Assembly (NCBI RefSeq): GCF_000504205.1
Contig: NZ_AZAJ01000001.1
Coordinates: forward strand, 434,001-498,000
DNA length: 64,000 bases
DNA from: Methanolobus tindarius DSM 2278
GTDB lineage: Archaea > Halobacteriota > Methanosarcinia > Methanosarcinales > Methanosarcinaceae
Direction: 5' to 3'
Shown here: one piece after another, positions 27,923-37,703 of the stretch
How positions within the stretch are numbered: position 1 is the first letter of the stretch
How the letters are laid out: the number at the start of each line of letters is the position of its first letter
Notes under the pieces: model-generated
Told to the model about the DNA's origin: nothing
Database searches by the model: none
Seen by the model: the letters and a program-made list of their open reading frames with translations, nothing else
Position numbers and translations under genes: made by a program

Positions 27923-29584
27923 CTATTCGATAATAGCACCCTTGTTCGCGGAACTTACAAATTTTCTGTACCTTGCAAGGTAACCGGTAACCTTCTTTTC
28001 CAACGGGACAAAAGTTTTCCTGCGCTCTGCAAGCTCTTCTTCAGATACCTTCAGGTCAAGTTTTCTTGCAGGAATGTCTATCTCGATTATATCGCCTTCT
28101 TTTACAAGACCAATGGGACCGCCTTCCTGTGCTTCAGGAGAGATGTGACCGATACATGGACCCCGGGTTCCACCGGAGAAACGACCATCTGTAACAAGAG
28201 CAACTTTATCGATAAGACCCATTCCGGCAATAGCTGATGTTGGAGATAGCATCTCACGCATTCCAGGACCACCTTTTGGACCTTCATAGCGTATAACAAC
28301 AACATCACCGGCAACAATCTTCTTGGCAAGGATTGCAGCCATTGCATCTTCCTCACTGTCAAATACCCTTGCAGGACCGCTGTGTTTCAGCATCTTAGGA
28401 TCGACTGCTGCTTGTTTTACAACTGAACCATCCGGAGCAAGACTTCCTTTAAGTACTGCAATTCCACCTTCTTCATGTATAGGAGATTCCATCGTACCCA
28501 TAATTCTTGCATTGAGTTTCGGATTTACAATGATAAGCTCTGATAGGTTATCCCCAACAGTCTTACCATTAACTGTTTTTTCATCAAGGTTAAGACTGGA
28601 CTGGAGCCTGGACATGATTGCCTGGACACCGCCTGCCCTTTCAAAGTCAAGCATGTAATTTTCTCCGCCAGGTTTGAGAGAGATAAGATGAGGAGTGCTT
28701 TTACTGAGCCTGTCAAATACATCAAGGCTAAGCTCAAGTCCAAAGGCATGGGCAATTGCAGGAAGGTGAAGTGTAGTATTAGTACTGCCACCGATTGCCA
28801 TATCTACCATTATGGCATTTTCAAATGACTTCATGGTGACAACGCTACGAGGATTAAGACCTTCATTGACCATTGAAACAATCCTTTCACCTGATTCTTT
28901 TGCAAGCCTTATTTTCTTAGCATCTGCTGCATGGGCAGTTCCACACCCTGGAAGACTCATACCAAGTGCCTCTGTCATACATGCCATGGTGTTTGCAGTG
29001 TACATTCCGGCACATGAACCGGCACCACTGCATGAACAGTCTTCGAGGAGCTTCAACTTTTCATCGGATACTTTTTCGGACTGGCATTCTCCAACTCCTT
29101 CAAATACAGATATGAGATCCCTTGGCTCATCATCAACATAACCCGGAATCATTGGACCGCCTGTAACCACAATTGCAGGAATGTCAAGGCTTCCTGCTGC
29201 CATAAGGTGACCGGGAGTAATCTTGTCACATGCTGTTATCATAACCATTCCATCAAGCTGGTGACCCTGAAGGACAAGCTCTATGGAATCTTCGATTGCC
29301 TCACGGCTTGGAAGGGAATATTTCATTCCTTCGTGACCCATGGCAATTCCATCACAAATACCTATAGTATGGAATTCAAATGGGACACCACCGGCACTTC
29401 TGATACCTGCCTTTACGGCCTCTGCAACTTTGTCAAGATGAATATGACCGGGGATGAGTTCATTCCTGGAGTTTACAACTGCAATGAACGGCTTTTTCAT
29501 TTCAGAATCTGTTACACCGGTTGCCTTCAAAAGAGAACGGTGAGGCGCGCGTTCGAGTCCTTTCTTTGTCTTGTCACTTCTCAT
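27923..29584 (-). CDS. ilvD: Dihydroxy-acid dehydratase
   Basis: 553 residues, full length. Converts 2,3-dihydroxy-isovalerate (or -methylvalerate) into the 2-keto acids of valine and isoleucine synthesis. Iron-sulfur ligands lie in [15 protein letters not shown] and [21 protein letters not shown]. The C-terminal [19 protein letters not shown] is typical. A minus-strand TATA-like TTATATATTCC at about 29648-29658 would give a leader of about 40 bases. No other branched-chain gene is adjacent. Confidence 0.97.
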   Translation of the reverse strand: MRSDKTKKGLERAPHRSLLKATGVTDSEMKKPFIAVVNSRNELIPGHIHLDKVAEAVKAGIRSAGGVPFEFHTIGICDGIAMGHEGMKYSLPSREAIEDSIELVLQGHQLDGMVMITACDKITPGHLMAAGSLDIPAIVVTGGPMIPGYVDDEPRDLISVFEGVGECQSEKVSDEKLKLLEDCSCSGAGSCAGMYTANTMACMTEALGMSLPGCGTAHAADAKKIRLAKESGERIVSMVNEGLNPRSVVTMKSFENAIMVDMAIGGSTNTTLHLPAIAHAFGLELSLDVFDRLSKSTPHLISLKPGGENYMLDFERAGGVQAIMSRLQSSLNLDEKTVNGKTVGDNLSELIIVNPKLNARIMGTMESPIHEEGGIAVLKGSLAPDGSVVKQAAVDPKMLKHSGPARVFDSEEDAMAAILAKKIVAGDVVVIRYEGPKGGPGMREMLSPTSAIAGMGLIDKVALVTDGRFSGGTRGPCIGHISPEAQEGGPIGLVKEGDIIEIDIPARKLDLKVSEEELAERRKTFVPLEKKVTGYLARYRKFVSSANKGAIIE

Positions 29585-30293
29585 TGGAAAACCTCGTTTG
29601 ATGCATTCACAGCATGCTTACAACTAATATAGGTAATGGAAAAAGGAATATATAAGAAGTGTGTGCCGCCAAAACATTGGAAATGTGAATATTCAAATAC
29701 AACAACAAATGCTAACCGCTTTTAATACGCATAATACTAAAGCATAATATACCCTATCATGAAGATATTTATGACATATTGTGTGCATACAAATATGAAT
29801 AAGCTTACAGATTTTCATATAAATCATACATATTGTATTCTTTAATAGCGGACATAATATTACATGTATGCAGCATCAGTAATGAAGAATTCAGTAAGTG
29901 TATCGTTAATAGACTCAAAATAGAATTGCCACCGTACTAAGCAGATTTGTCAATAATTTCATTTTGCAATTATAATCCTGACATCCTCAATTTGAACAGC
30001 AATTCAACAACAAAAGACATAGTTGAAAACTGTTTTGTTTAATCCACTATATACTGACCGTCTGATTAAATATGCTTAAAGACCTATAGGACATCATATT
30101 GGAAATTGATGGGAAATATACACAACCATGGAAAAACAGCAACCGTAAGCACACCAATAAAACAAATATATTAGAGAATAGATACTTGCATATATACAAA
30201 GTAATAGATACATTATATCCAATATAATGCAATAAAGATAATATTTTGTACACATATTAATCTGATTTTTTAGTAAAAAACAAGAAGAGAAGC
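29585..30293. other. Long AT-rich intergenic region
   Basis: About 700 bases between divergent ilvD and the radical SAM gene. Apart from the ilvD TATA element near 29650, I see no gene, tRNA or strong dyad. Small open frames here are AT-driven and hydrophobic. Confidence 0.5.
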
Positions 30294-31970
30294 ATGAGAG
30301 CAGTAATAATTGACGGATATGTGGACGAGCCGGCATGTTTCGGAGTTCCACCTTACATTTCCCCATACATCAGATACATAGCAGGTGCCTTAAGAGAAAA
30401 CGGATTTCAGGAAGAAAATATAGCATATTTTACAATTGATAATCTGCGCAAAGATATCACCGAGGCACCCAGACTCATAAATCGGGCAGACATAGTTGTA
30501 GTTCTTGCCGGTATGACAGTTCCAGGCAAATACCTGCGTTCAACACCTATCAATTTAGGCGAGATAGAAAGCATATTCAGTGCCACCAATGGAACTAAAA
30601 TACTGGGAGGACCCATCAGGCTTGGTTTCTCGCTGGAAGGTGGAAAGAAAGCTGAATGTGATATTATAACTAACACAGATGTGTGTATTTCAAGCAAGGA
30701 CATAGAGGCTTTTGTCTTTGATACAACAGGAGACAGTGCACAGTCTCCGGAAGATTTTGAACATCGATTCAGAACCGTTGAAGAGATAGGAAGATGGAGT
30801 ACAAAAGGCAGTTTTATTATCAAAAAACATCCGGATTATCCTAATGTGATGTGTGAAATTGAAACATACAGAGGTTGTGGACGTAAGCAGCACTGTTCAT
30901 TCTGCACGGAACCATCATACGGAAGCTCGGATTACCGGCCAATTAAGGATGTCGTATCAGAAGTTTCAGAACTCTATAAACACGGTGCAAGGTTTTTCAG
31001 AATAGGAAGACAGCCTGACATTCTAAGCTATCATGCAAAGGACAAAGGAGGAGAAATACCTGAACCTGATCCACAGGCCATACATTCCCTGTACAAAGGA
31101 ATCAGAAACGTTGCGCCCGATCTGAAAGTACTCCACATGGATAATGCCAATCCAGGAACAATTGCAGCTTATCCAGAACTAACCAGGGAGATTTTTAAAA
31201 CCATCGTAAAATATCATACACCGGGAGATGTGGCGGCACTTGGAATGGAAAGCGCGGATCCTGAAGTAGTAAGAGCTAATGGTCTTAAAGCAATGCCTGA
31301 GGAAATATATGAAGCTATCAAAATCATTAATGATGCAGGAAGAAGCAGAGGAGTTAACGGAATGCCTGAACTCCTCCCAGGAATCAATATTGTTCACGGA
31401 CTTATGGGAGAATCAAAAAAGACATTTGAACTAAACTACGAATTCCTCAAGAAAGTTCTTGACGAAGATCTTCTCCTTCGAAGAATAAATATACGCCAGG
31501 TGATGGCATTTCCAGGCACCCGCATGTATGGGAATGACGAACTTGTAAGAAAGCACAAGCAGATATTCCTGAAATATAAGGAAAAGATCCGAAAAGAAAT
31601 CGATATGCCAATGCTCAAAAAAATAATTCCTGCAGGTACTGTACTCAAGAACCTGATGTGTGAATTAAATAGCGAAAGAATTTGTTTTGGCAGGCAGATG
31701 GGATCATACCCCTTGCTTGTAGGAATTCCCGCAAATCAGGAACTTGGAAAGTTCATAGATGTTACAGTAACAAGACATGGCCACCGATCCATTACAGGAA
31801 TACCATATCCACTGAACATCAACACTGCTTCAATGTCACTTTTACAGGAACTGCCAGGAATAGGTAAGAAACAAGCCAATCTTATCAATAGGGAAATGCC
31901 TTTTAAAAACGCAGAAGATTTTGTTGATAGGACAGGAAAAGAAGAATTACTTCCATACATCGGCTTCTAA
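30294..31970 (+). CDS. Radical SAM protein with C-terminal helix-hairpin-helix domain
   Basis: 558 residues. An N-terminal cobalamin-binding-like/Rossmann region (about 1-185) precedes the radical SAM core, whose cluster motif is [19 protein letters not shown], spaced C-x5-C-x2-C instead of the usual C-x3-C-x2-C. The core continues with [13 protein letters not shown] and LHMDNANPG. The last 60 residues ([25 protein letters not shown]) form a helix-hairpin-helix motif that usually binds DNA or RNA. The architecture matches the archaeal COG1031-like family. The substrate is unknown; nucleic-acid modification is a reasonable guess. Confidence 0.88.
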   Translation: MRAVIIDGYVDEPACFGVPPYISPYIRYIAGALRENGFQEENIAYFTIDNLRKDITEAPRLINRADIVVVLAGMTVPGKYLRSTPINLGEIESIFSATNGTKILGGPIRLGFSLEGGKKAECDIITNTDVCISSKDIEAFVFDTTGDSAQSPEDFEHRFRTVEEIGRWSTKGSFIIKKHPDYPNVMCEIETYRGCGRKQHCSFCTEPSYGSSDYRPIKDVVSEVSELYKHGARFFRIGRQPDILSYHAKDKGGEIPEPDPQAIHSLYKGIRNVAPDLKVLHMDNANPGTIAAYPELTREIFKTIVKYHTPGDVAALGMESADPEVVRANGLKAMPEEIYEAIKIINDAGRSRGVNGMPELLPGINIVHGLMGESKKTFELNYEFLKKVLDEDLLLRRINIRQVMAFPGTRMYGNDELVRKHKQIFLKYKEKIRKEIDMPMLKKIIPAGTVLKNLMCELNSERICFGRQMGSYPLLVGIPANQELGKFIDVTVTRHGHRSITGIPYPLNINTASMSLLQELPGIGKKQANLINREMPFKNAEDFVDRTGKEELLPYIGF

Positions 31971-31974
31971 AAGC

Positions 31975-33003
31975 CTATTTCAGGAAGTTCTTGATAAAAT
32001 CAGTATCCTTCAAAATCTTGAAACTAACAAAACCACCTACGCAAATATTCATATAGAAAGTGAAAGCCCTCCAGGCAATTACTGCAATTCCAAGTAATGA
32101 TGACGGAATGAAAAGAGAAAAAGCAGTTGTTCCTGCAAACTCAGCAACTCCGCTTGCACCCGGAGTTGCAGGTATGACAAGTAAGACCATAACTATAATC
32201 TGTGATGCAAAGACTATGAGCGGATCAGGGTGCTGGTTAAGACCAAGCAATATCACATAAAGCATGGAGAAATCTACAAACCAGAAGACTATTGTGTATA
32301 AGACTCCAAAAGAAAGCCCACGCCTGCCATCAGTTAGCAATATTGAAATGCTGTCATGAAAATGCTCAAGCTCAGAGTCAACTCTTTTTATGATTTTTTC
32401 TAATGCAGCATCTGTTTTCCTTCCCAAAAACGGAGCCATCCTCTTTACAACAAAATAAACTACATTTTTAGTTGGATCTGGTTTCCATATAGCATACAAG
32501 GTAAGAAACAGTATGAAAGTAAGACCTAATTCTGCAAAGATAAACATGGCATCAAAAACAGAATCATTGAGAACACCGCGTATGACATATATGGAAACTG
32601 GTGCTAAAGCGAGGATAAGTATGCCATCAAGTATTCTCTCCCCAAGAACAACAGCTGTGGCTCTTCCTAGTGGAATCTTTTCTTCATGAAGGAGGTGGAT
32701 TCTTAAAGGCTCACCACCTAAAGAAGAAGGCGTGATAGATGCTGCCAGAGTACCTGATGTTACTATTTCACAAGCTTTAGTATAGCCAACATCAAAACCA
32801 AGTGCTTTACAAAGTGAACGTGTACGCATACCCCATACTACATAGCTAAGAGCATGTACGCATGCAGCAGCTAAGATATAAACAGGTTTTATCTGCATAA
32901 GGGCAGACAAAGTATTTGAATCAAAAGTAAATGCAACAACGATCAAACCCGATACAAGACTTATTAGTAAAGATATGAGAATCCATTTCTCAATTTTATT
33001 CAT
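31975..33003 (-). CDS. Flippase-like membrane protein (AglD/UPF0104, LPG-synthase TM family)
   Basis: 342 residues with about eight transmembrane helices and the family motif TPSSLGGEPLRIHLL (about 95-112) and IPATPGASGVAEFAG near the C-terminus. Relatives include the TM domain of MprF/lysylphosphatidylglycerol synthase and haloarchaeal AglD. They act in lipid-linked sugar or polar-lipid transfer across the membrane. Next upstream on the same strand is a sugar nucleotidyltransferase, which supports a role in glycosylation or cell-surface assembly. The stop is only a few bases from the convergent radical SAM gene. Confidence 0.85.
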   Translation of the reverse strand: MNKIEKWILISLLISLVSGLIVVAFTFDSNTLSALMQIKPVYILAAACVHALSYVVWGMRTRSLCKALGFDVGYTKACEIVTSGTLAASITPSSLGGEPLRIHLLHEEKIPLGRATAVVLGERILDGILILALAPVSIYVIRGVLNDSVFDAMFIFAELGLTFILFLTLYAIWKPDPTKNVVYFVVKRMAPFLGRKTDAALEKIIKRVDSELEHFHDSISILLTDGRRGLSFGVLYTIVFWFVDFSMLYVILLGLNQHPDPLIVFASQIIVMVLLVIPATPGASGVAEFAGTTAFSLFIPSSLLGIAVIAWRAFTFYMNICVGGFVSFKILKDTDFIKNFLK

Positions 33004-33031
33004 GACCCCAACCCTGCATAAATGTGTGATG

Positions 33032-33051
33032 TGTATGAATCAATGCATACA
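33032..33051. promoter_or_regulatory. TGTATGA...GCATACA dyad (copy 3)
   Basis: TGTATGA-ATCAAT-GCATACA, extended by one complementary base on each side (33031-33052), lies 28-48 bases upstream of the flippase-like gene. It is the most symmetrical copy of the motif. Confidence 0.4.
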
Positions 33052-33084
33052 CAATCAATACTATATAATCACAATCAACGAAAT

Positions 33085-34236
33085 TCATTCACCAAGCATA
33101 TCTTCTTTTACACTTGTCCCTGTGGAGATAGATCTTTTTGGCCAGATCCTCACGTTAGAGTGAACTGTAACATCATTTTCGATATTGACTTCCGGACCAA
33201 TAACAGTTCCATTTTCAAGACTACAGTTGTCACCTACAACAGTACCATTATCAATAATAGAACCGGAAACATTTGAATTATGCCCTATTGACACGTTATT
33301 GAACATATAAGAAGATAATATTCGAGTATCATTGTTGATGGTACAATTGGAACCTATTGCCGTATATGGTCCGATAAGAACGTTATCACCTATAGTCGTA
33401 TTTTCACCAATAACTATAGGACCCACAATCGCAGAATTGGACCCGACAGTCACGTTATGACCAAGAGAAACAGGACCTTTTATACGGGCATCCAGTGTTT
33501 TAAAATGACCTTCAATTGTAGTACCGGGGAGTGACTCCAACATCCAGCGTTGTGCCTGCCTGTAAGCCTGTGGGCTTCCAACATCAGTCCATCTGCCCCT
33601 GGCAAGAATACCGTTTATCTTCCGTTTTTTCTCAAGTATATCCGGGAAAAGATCCTTCGCAAAATCATATTGTTTGCCTTCTGGAATCCAGTCAAATATT
33701 TCCGGATCACATACATAAATACCTGTACTTGCAAGATTACTGAATATTTCACCGGGTCCTGGTTTTTCAAGGAAACGTCTGATCCTGTTATTCACATCCA
33801 TATCTGCGATACCGAATTCACGAGGATCATCGATGGATAAAAGCCCGATTGTTACAAGTGCATCCGTCATTTCATGGAACCTGTACATCTCCCTTAAATT
33901 CAGGTTGAGTACATGATCGCCTCCAAGAACTATAAACGGACTGTCACGAAGATATTCCTCTGCATTCTTAACGCCTCCGGCAGTCCCAAGTTTTTCATCT
34001 TCATAAACATAATCGATATGGACTCCGAATATTCTCCCATCACCTAACTGCTCCTCGATTTTTTCAGCCATATACCCGAGGGTTATTACAATATCGTTGA
34101 AACCTTCTTTTGAAAGGTGTTCTATTAAATGTACAACAGACGGTTTGTTAAGAATAGGAATACTTGGTTTTGGACGGGCAAAAGTTAAGGGACGAAGCCT
34201 TGTCCCCTCTCCACCACACATAATACAGGCTTTCAT
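33085..34236 (-). CDS. Sugar-1-phosphate nucleotidyltransferase (GDP-mannose/dTDP-glucose pyrophosphorylase-like)
   Basis: 383 residues. The N-terminal nucleotidyltransferase domain (1-235) has the signature KACIMCGGEGTRLRPLTFARPKPSIPI, followed by LGGDHVLN with the metal-binding Asp. The C-terminal third (about 255-370) is a left-handed beta-helix of hexapeptide repeats (GHNVTVGSNSAIVGPIVIGE). It activates a sugar phosphate as an NDP-sugar for glycan synthesis. Sequence alone does not distinguish mannose from glucose. Probably acts with the downstream flippase-like gene (82-base gap). Confidence 0.9.
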   Translation of the reverse strand: MKACIMCGGEGTRLRPLTFARPKPSIPILNKPSVVHLIEHLSKEGFNDIVITLGYMAEKIEEQLGDGRIFGVHIDYVYEDEKLGTAGGVKNAEEYLRDSPFIVLGGDHVLNLNLREMYRFHEMTDALVTIGLLSIDDPREFGIADMDVNNRIRRFLEKPGPGEIFSNLASTGIYVCDPEIFDWIPEGKQYDFAKDLFPDILEKKRKINGILARGRWTDVGSPQAYRQAQRWMLESLPGTTIEGHFKTLDARIKGPVSLGHNVTVGSNSAIVGPIVIGENTTIGDNVLIGPYTAIGSNCTINNDTRILSSYMFNNVSIGHNSNVSGSIIDNGTVVGDNCSLENGTVIGPEVNIENDVTVHSNVRIWPKRSISTGTSVKEDMLGE

Positions 34237-34311
34237 ATTTTAGTATGAGGGTATTTTTTACATATATGTTTAGCGGATTATTAAACTAAAAAATATAGAA
34301 TCCGAAAGCAA

Positions 34312-34692
34312 TTAAAGGACTGTTACGTCACTACTGCTATCTACAACAACTTCAATCTCACCTTCATACTCTGAAACTGTTCCGGATATCAGTACCCTGT
34401 CATTTACTTCAACCATCGAGTTAACATCATTGGAACCGCTGCCTGATGGTACAAACACTTTAACTGAACCTGAACCATAATCCACATCCATTAGCAAATG
34501 GTCACCTGAATAAGTGAAGCGTTTTGTGAGAATATCACCTTCAAGCCTTACTTTATCCCCTGGAACAGAAGATGAACTAAAAGAAATAGAATCATCTGAA
34601 GGACTCCCGGAATAAAAATAAGTATATGCAATGGCCAGAGAGAAAAGGGCCATGCATAAAAGAATAACTACAATTTTTTCTTCTTTTTCCAT
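34312..34692 (-). CDS. Membrane-anchored OB-fold-like protein
   Basis: About 126 residues from ATG 34692, with CAGGT upstream; a TTG lies at 34698. One N-terminal membrane helix (about 6-26) is followed by a serine-rich linker and a beta-barrel of OB-fold type (GDKVRLEGDILTKRFTYSG, VFVPSGSG, RVLISGTVSEYEGEIEVVV). Similar modules bind nucleic acid or stabilise membrane complexes. The start lies about 12 bases from the end of the FKBP gene, so they form an operon. Confidence 0.65.
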   Translation of the reverse strand: MEKEEKIVVILLCMALFSLAIAYTYFYSGSPSDDSISFSSSSVPGDKVRLEGDILTKRFTYSGDHLLMDVDYGSGSVKVFVPSGSGSNDVNSMVEVNDRVLISGTVSEYEGEIEVVVDSSSDVTVL

Positions 34693-34704
34693 AATCAAAC
34701 CTGA

Positions 34705-35259
34705 TCAGGCATCTTCAGACCCTTCTATTGAAACCAGTTCGATATCAAAGATAAGAGTCTTACCAGCAAGATGATGATTAAAATCAACTGTCACGTTTGT
34801 TTCGTTGACATTCAGAATAACTCCCGGATAACCCTGGGCATATATAGTTTCACCAACAACAGGAGTCATATTTACTGCTTCAAAGTCTTCAACTTTGTAT
34901 GATATAATACGTTCATCCTGCACTTCCCCGTAAGCTTCTTCAGGTGGAATTGTAACAGTTTTCTCTTCACCTACTTTCATACCAATTACAGCAGCATCAA
35001 AACCATCGATCATCTGACCCGCACCTGCAACAAAAGAAAGAGGTTTGTATTCCCTGAGAGAATTGTAAATTCCATTTTCTTGGGCAATATCTGCTTTTGA
35101 AGTATCAAAAACAGTTCCATCCTCAAGCATGCCGGTGTAATTTACAGAAATATTGTCACCTATTTGTACTACCCTGGAGTTAGCAGGGTTGTCAGAATCT
35201 GTACAACCACTTGTTAGCAGCATACCTGTTAAAAGTAAAAGAAGGAATATTTTTTTCAC
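34705..35259 (-). CDS. FKBP-type peptidyl-prolyl isomerase lipoprotein
   Basis: 184 residues. The signal MKKIFLLLLLTGMLLTSGC is a lipobox with Cys19 as the likely lipid anchor. The FKBP domain follows (GDNISVNYTGMLEDGTVFDTS ... FVAGAGQMIDGFDAAVIGMKVGEEKTVTIPPEEAYGE), with an insert-in-flap region (about 105-165) as in SlyD-like/long archaeal FKBPs. It should catalyse proline isomerisation and fold proteins outside the cell. The next gene is a membrane-anchored OB-fold protein in the same operon. Confidence 0.93.
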   Translation of the reverse strand: MKKIFLLLLLTGMLLTSGCTDSDNPANSRVVQIGDNISVNYTGMLEDGTVFDTSKADIAQENGIYNSLREYKPLSFVAGAGQMIDGFDAAVIGMKVGEEKTVTIPPEEAYGEVQDERIISYKVEDFEAVNMTPVVGETIYAQGYPGVILNVNETNVTVDFNHHLAGKTLIFDIELVSIEGSEDA

Positions 35260-35447
35260 ACAATCACCAATTAAGTTAATTAATACTTTTCATAACACTG
35301 GAAGCAGACTCATAACCCACAACAAGAATTATTGATACAAACATACATGAGTAGGGTTTTGCTATATAAGGTTACTGAAAATCTTTTAATTTAAACTATT
35401 TTGCTGTTAGTAAATGTATTTACGAATGTAAATTGTCAAGAAAAGAT

Positions 35448-35459
35448 TAATATATAAAG
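35448..35459 (+). promoter_or_regulatory. TATA-like promoter of the archaellin gene
   Basis: TAATATATAAAG preceded by the purine-rich AAAAGAT (BRE-like), about 70-80 bases upstream of the archaellin start, giving a leader of about 45 bases. Confidence 0.5.
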
Positions 35460-35527
35460 TAATACTATAATTATTGTGCAATTGTTACGAGTAATACAAC
35501 TCATAAACCAATTATTCGGTGAAGCTG

Positions 35528-36355
35528 ATGCGACAACTACCCATATTTAAAAAGTTTATTTCATACACAAATGCCCAAATAGGAATTGGAACTCTTATTA
35601 TATTTATTGCAATGGTTCTTGTTGCAGCAGTTGCCGCAGCAGTACTGATAACAACTTCAGGAGTTTTACAACAGGAAGCCCAATATACAGGAAGGGAAGC
35701 TACCAAAGAAGTTTCATCTAACCTTATGATACAGAAGGTTGAGGGGTTCCGGTCAAAGAACAGCAGTACGGATATGGCAAATTCGATCGATCTCCTCAAA
35801 ATAACACTTGGATTAAGGGCTGCAAGCGAACCTGTTGATCTTTCTGCCCTTGTTATAAGTATTACAGACGGGTACCAGACAAATAATGTAATTTATGCGG
35901 GCAACAGGAATAGCCTCGCACCACGCGCAGATTTTGATGGAAATATGTCAGGCTTCAGCACAGATAAGGATGTAAACCTTTACAAACTTGTAACAGAGAA
36001 CACAACCATAGGAAACACTGAAATAAATGTAACCTATACAAATGCAAAATACTATTTTACAGTTGACACAATCAGAGATGAAGATGACTCTTTTTCACAA
36101 TCTTCACCCGTAATTACAACAGGAGATTTTGTAGTAATCTATGTAGCAACAGTATCCCCAACATCAGTCAACACAGGATACACAACACTCTATGAGATGA
36201 ATGTTGCATCTTCATTGCAATCCTCAGGACTTAACCTGATTCCTCGCGCCTCAATAAATCTGGCAATGACACCAGAAGCAGGTGCTTCAACAAATGCAGA
36301 CTTTATTCTCCCTACGACATTTGGAAGCTATGAAGCAGTGCAGCTTTACCCATAA
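35528..36355 (+). CDS. flaB: Archaellin (archaeal flagellin)
   Basis: About 275 residues from the ATG at 35528 (GGTGA five bases upstream; a GTG at 35519 is less likely). The class III signal peptide and N-terminal helix are clear: AQIGIGTLIIFIAMVLVAAV and LITTSGVLQQEAQ. The cleavage site reads YTNA/QIGIGT; the usual Lys/Arg at position -2 is replaced by Asn. The C-terminal domain is beta-rich with several NxS/T glycosylation sequons. It is the structural subunit of the archaellum filament. No flaC-J genes are in the window, so the motor genes lie elsewhere or are absent. Confidence 0.92.
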   Translation: MRQLPIFKKFISYTNAQIGIGTLIIFIAMVLVAAVAAAVLITTSGVLQQEAQYTGREATKEVSSNLMIQKVEGFRSKNSSTDMANSIDLLKITLGLRAASEPVDLSALVISITDGYQTNNVIYAGNRNSLAPRADFDGNMSGFSTDKDVNLYKLVTENTTIGNTEINVTYTNAKYYFTVDTIRDEDDSFSQSSPVITTGDFVVIYVATVSPTSVNTGYTTLYEMNVASSLQSSGLNLIPRASINLAMTPEAGASTNADFILPTTFGSYEAVQLYP

Positions 36356-36396
36356 GAAAAATATAGATCTTGTTGAACGGCATCTGTAAAAAAGTG

Positions 36397-36471
36397 TGGT
36401 GGACTGGTCGGGAATTGAACCCGAGGCCTCTACCATGCCAAGGTAGCGATCTTCCCCTGATCTACCAGCCC
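36397..36471 (-). tRNA. tRNA-Ala (GGC)
   Basis: The minus strand folds as a tRNA. Acceptor GGGCTGG/CCAGTCC includes the G3-U70 pair that identifies tRNA-Ala. The anticodon stem is CTACC/GGTAG around loop TTGGCAT (anticodon GGC). The T arm is TCGGG-TTCAATT-CCCGA, the discriminator is A, and CCA is encoded at 36397-36399. Confidence 0.95.
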
Positions 36472-36657
36472 GGAATATCATGCCTTAGAACACATTATGT
36501 ATCATAAAGCTAACGCCATAAAATTACAACGAATAGGTTCTGTCTAAAAAATTTCTTTTGATTTTTCGATTCCGAGCGAAACGTTAAAGTATTTGGATGC
36601 GTATTTGGAGTGTCGCGTGATGAAGGCGACACACAAAACGCATAACACAGGCAAATT

Positions 36658-36734
36658 GGGCCCGTAGCTTAGCTAGGTGGAGCGCACGGCTGATAACCGT
36701 GAGGCCCTGAGTTCGAATCTCAGCGGGCCCACCA
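36658..36734 (+). tRNA. tRNA-Ile (GAT)
   Basis: Acceptor GGGCCCG/CGGGCCC, D arm with GCTTAGCTAGGTGGAGC, anticodon stem CACGG/CCGTG with loop CTGATAA (anticodon GAT), T arm CTGAG-TTCGAAT-CTCAG, discriminator A, and an encoded CCA at the 3' end. Confidence 0.95.
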
Positions 36735-37156
36735 ATCAAACCTGTACTCTTTTTGTTAATAATTATTTTCAAGGAAGTTATATGTTAATTAATTTTCAAT
36801 CCAATAAATTTAATCTTGTCTGAGCATTTTCTGATTTATACCCGGATTTATGCCTAAAATCGTCCATTAGCTCTTTTGCTATTTCTTTTTATGACTATCA
36901 GAAATATTCATACCCTGATTATCTTATGGACGAAAATATATCATCAAAAATAGATGTTAAAGACTTACTATTTTAATATAAAAAATATTAATATATAATA
37001 ACTACTTATAATAGTGGTTAGTGTAAACAATATTTCAGGGTACAGGCAGGACTAAAACGCACTATACCAAATTCCAAAAACAGAAATACCTGTGTAAAAG
37101 CCCTGAATGAACGAATCCGAACAAAACGAAACAATTCATATAATCGGTGATTTACA
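36735..37156. other. Intergenic region upstream of wHTH regulator
   Basis: 422 AT-rich bases; TATA-like stretches occur near 36975-37010. No gene or strong dyad was found. Confidence 0.45.
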
Positions 37157-37531
37157 ATGAGAGAGAAAAAACCAACTGGCATGAGTGAAAAGGAGTATGA
37201 GATCGTAGAACTGCTCAGGAAATTAGATATAAACAGACCTGTAGCCCTGACTCTTGCCTGCCTCTCCAGTGGAGAAGAAATAACCTCCCGTGAAATAGAA
37301 AAGAATTCCAGCCTCAGACAACCTGAAGTCAGTATTGCAATGAGATACCTTAAAGACAACAATTGGGTGGACATTCGGGAAGAAAAGAAAACAGAAGGAA
37401 AAGGCAGACCTGTTAAATTATACAGACTTGTCACACCACTGGAAGATATTGTGCAGAGCATTGAGCAGAGAGTGCTTCTTGAAAGCAGATACGTACTCAA
37501 TAATATTGAAAAGCTGAAAAGGCTTGCATAA
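37157..37531 (+). CDS. Winged-helix transcriptional regulator (COG4738-like; possible EarA homologue)
   Basis: 124 residues, basic. The winged helix-turn-helix fills the core: RPVALTLACLSSGEEITSREIE, then SSLRQPEVSIAMRYLKDNNW as recognition region and the wing EEKKTEGKGRPVKLYRL. A helix at the C-terminus probably dimerises. Small euryarchaeal regulators of this type include EarA, the activator of archaellum genes in Methanococcus. An archaellin gene lies 0.8 kb upstream, but the identity is inference. A hairpin terminator follows the gene. Confidence 0.75.
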   Translation: MREKKPTGMSEKEYEIVELLRKLDINRPVALTLACLSSGEEITSREIEKNSSLRQPEVSIAMRYLKDNNWVDIREEKKTEGKGRPVKLYRLVTPLEDIVQSIEQRVLLESRYVLNNIEKLKRLA

Positions 37532-37556
37532 TCATTTGACTTAGCCAATTAAACTA

Positions 37557-37579
37557 TTTTGCTGCTTCATGCAGCAAAA
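37557..37579 (+). terminator. Hairpin terminator after the wHTH regulator
   Basis: Perfect 9-bp stem TTTTGCTGC/GCAGCAAAA with loop TTCAT, followed by CTATTTTTTAC. It lies 26 bases after the stop codon. Confidence 0.6.
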
Positions 37580-37650
37580 ACTATTTTTTACAGATAGAGC
37601 ATATCATCAAATACTAATTTGCTTCTATCGAAGATTTTAAGTTAATAAGG

Positions 37651-37674
37651 TAGTGTATCATCGCTATTACACTA
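37651..37674. promoter_or_regulatory. Operator-like dyad upstream of the aconitase-family gene
   Basis: TAGTGTA-N10-TACACTA is a perfect 7+7 inverted repeat with half-site centres 17 bases apart, ending 30 bases before the TTG start. It is a candidate amino-acid-pathway regulator site. Confidence 0.45.
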
Positions 37675-37703
37675 ATCTGCAATTATATAATGGAGTTAAT
37701 CTT

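Noticed and set aside
29585-30293. Possible hidden gene in the long gap next to ilvD
   Set aside because: Open frames are short, AT-driven and have no recognisable motif.
37018-37548. 176-residue minus-strand frame over the wHTH regulator
   Set aside because: The plus frame has the clear HTH pattern and good signals; the minus frame is a Ser/Leu-rich shadow.
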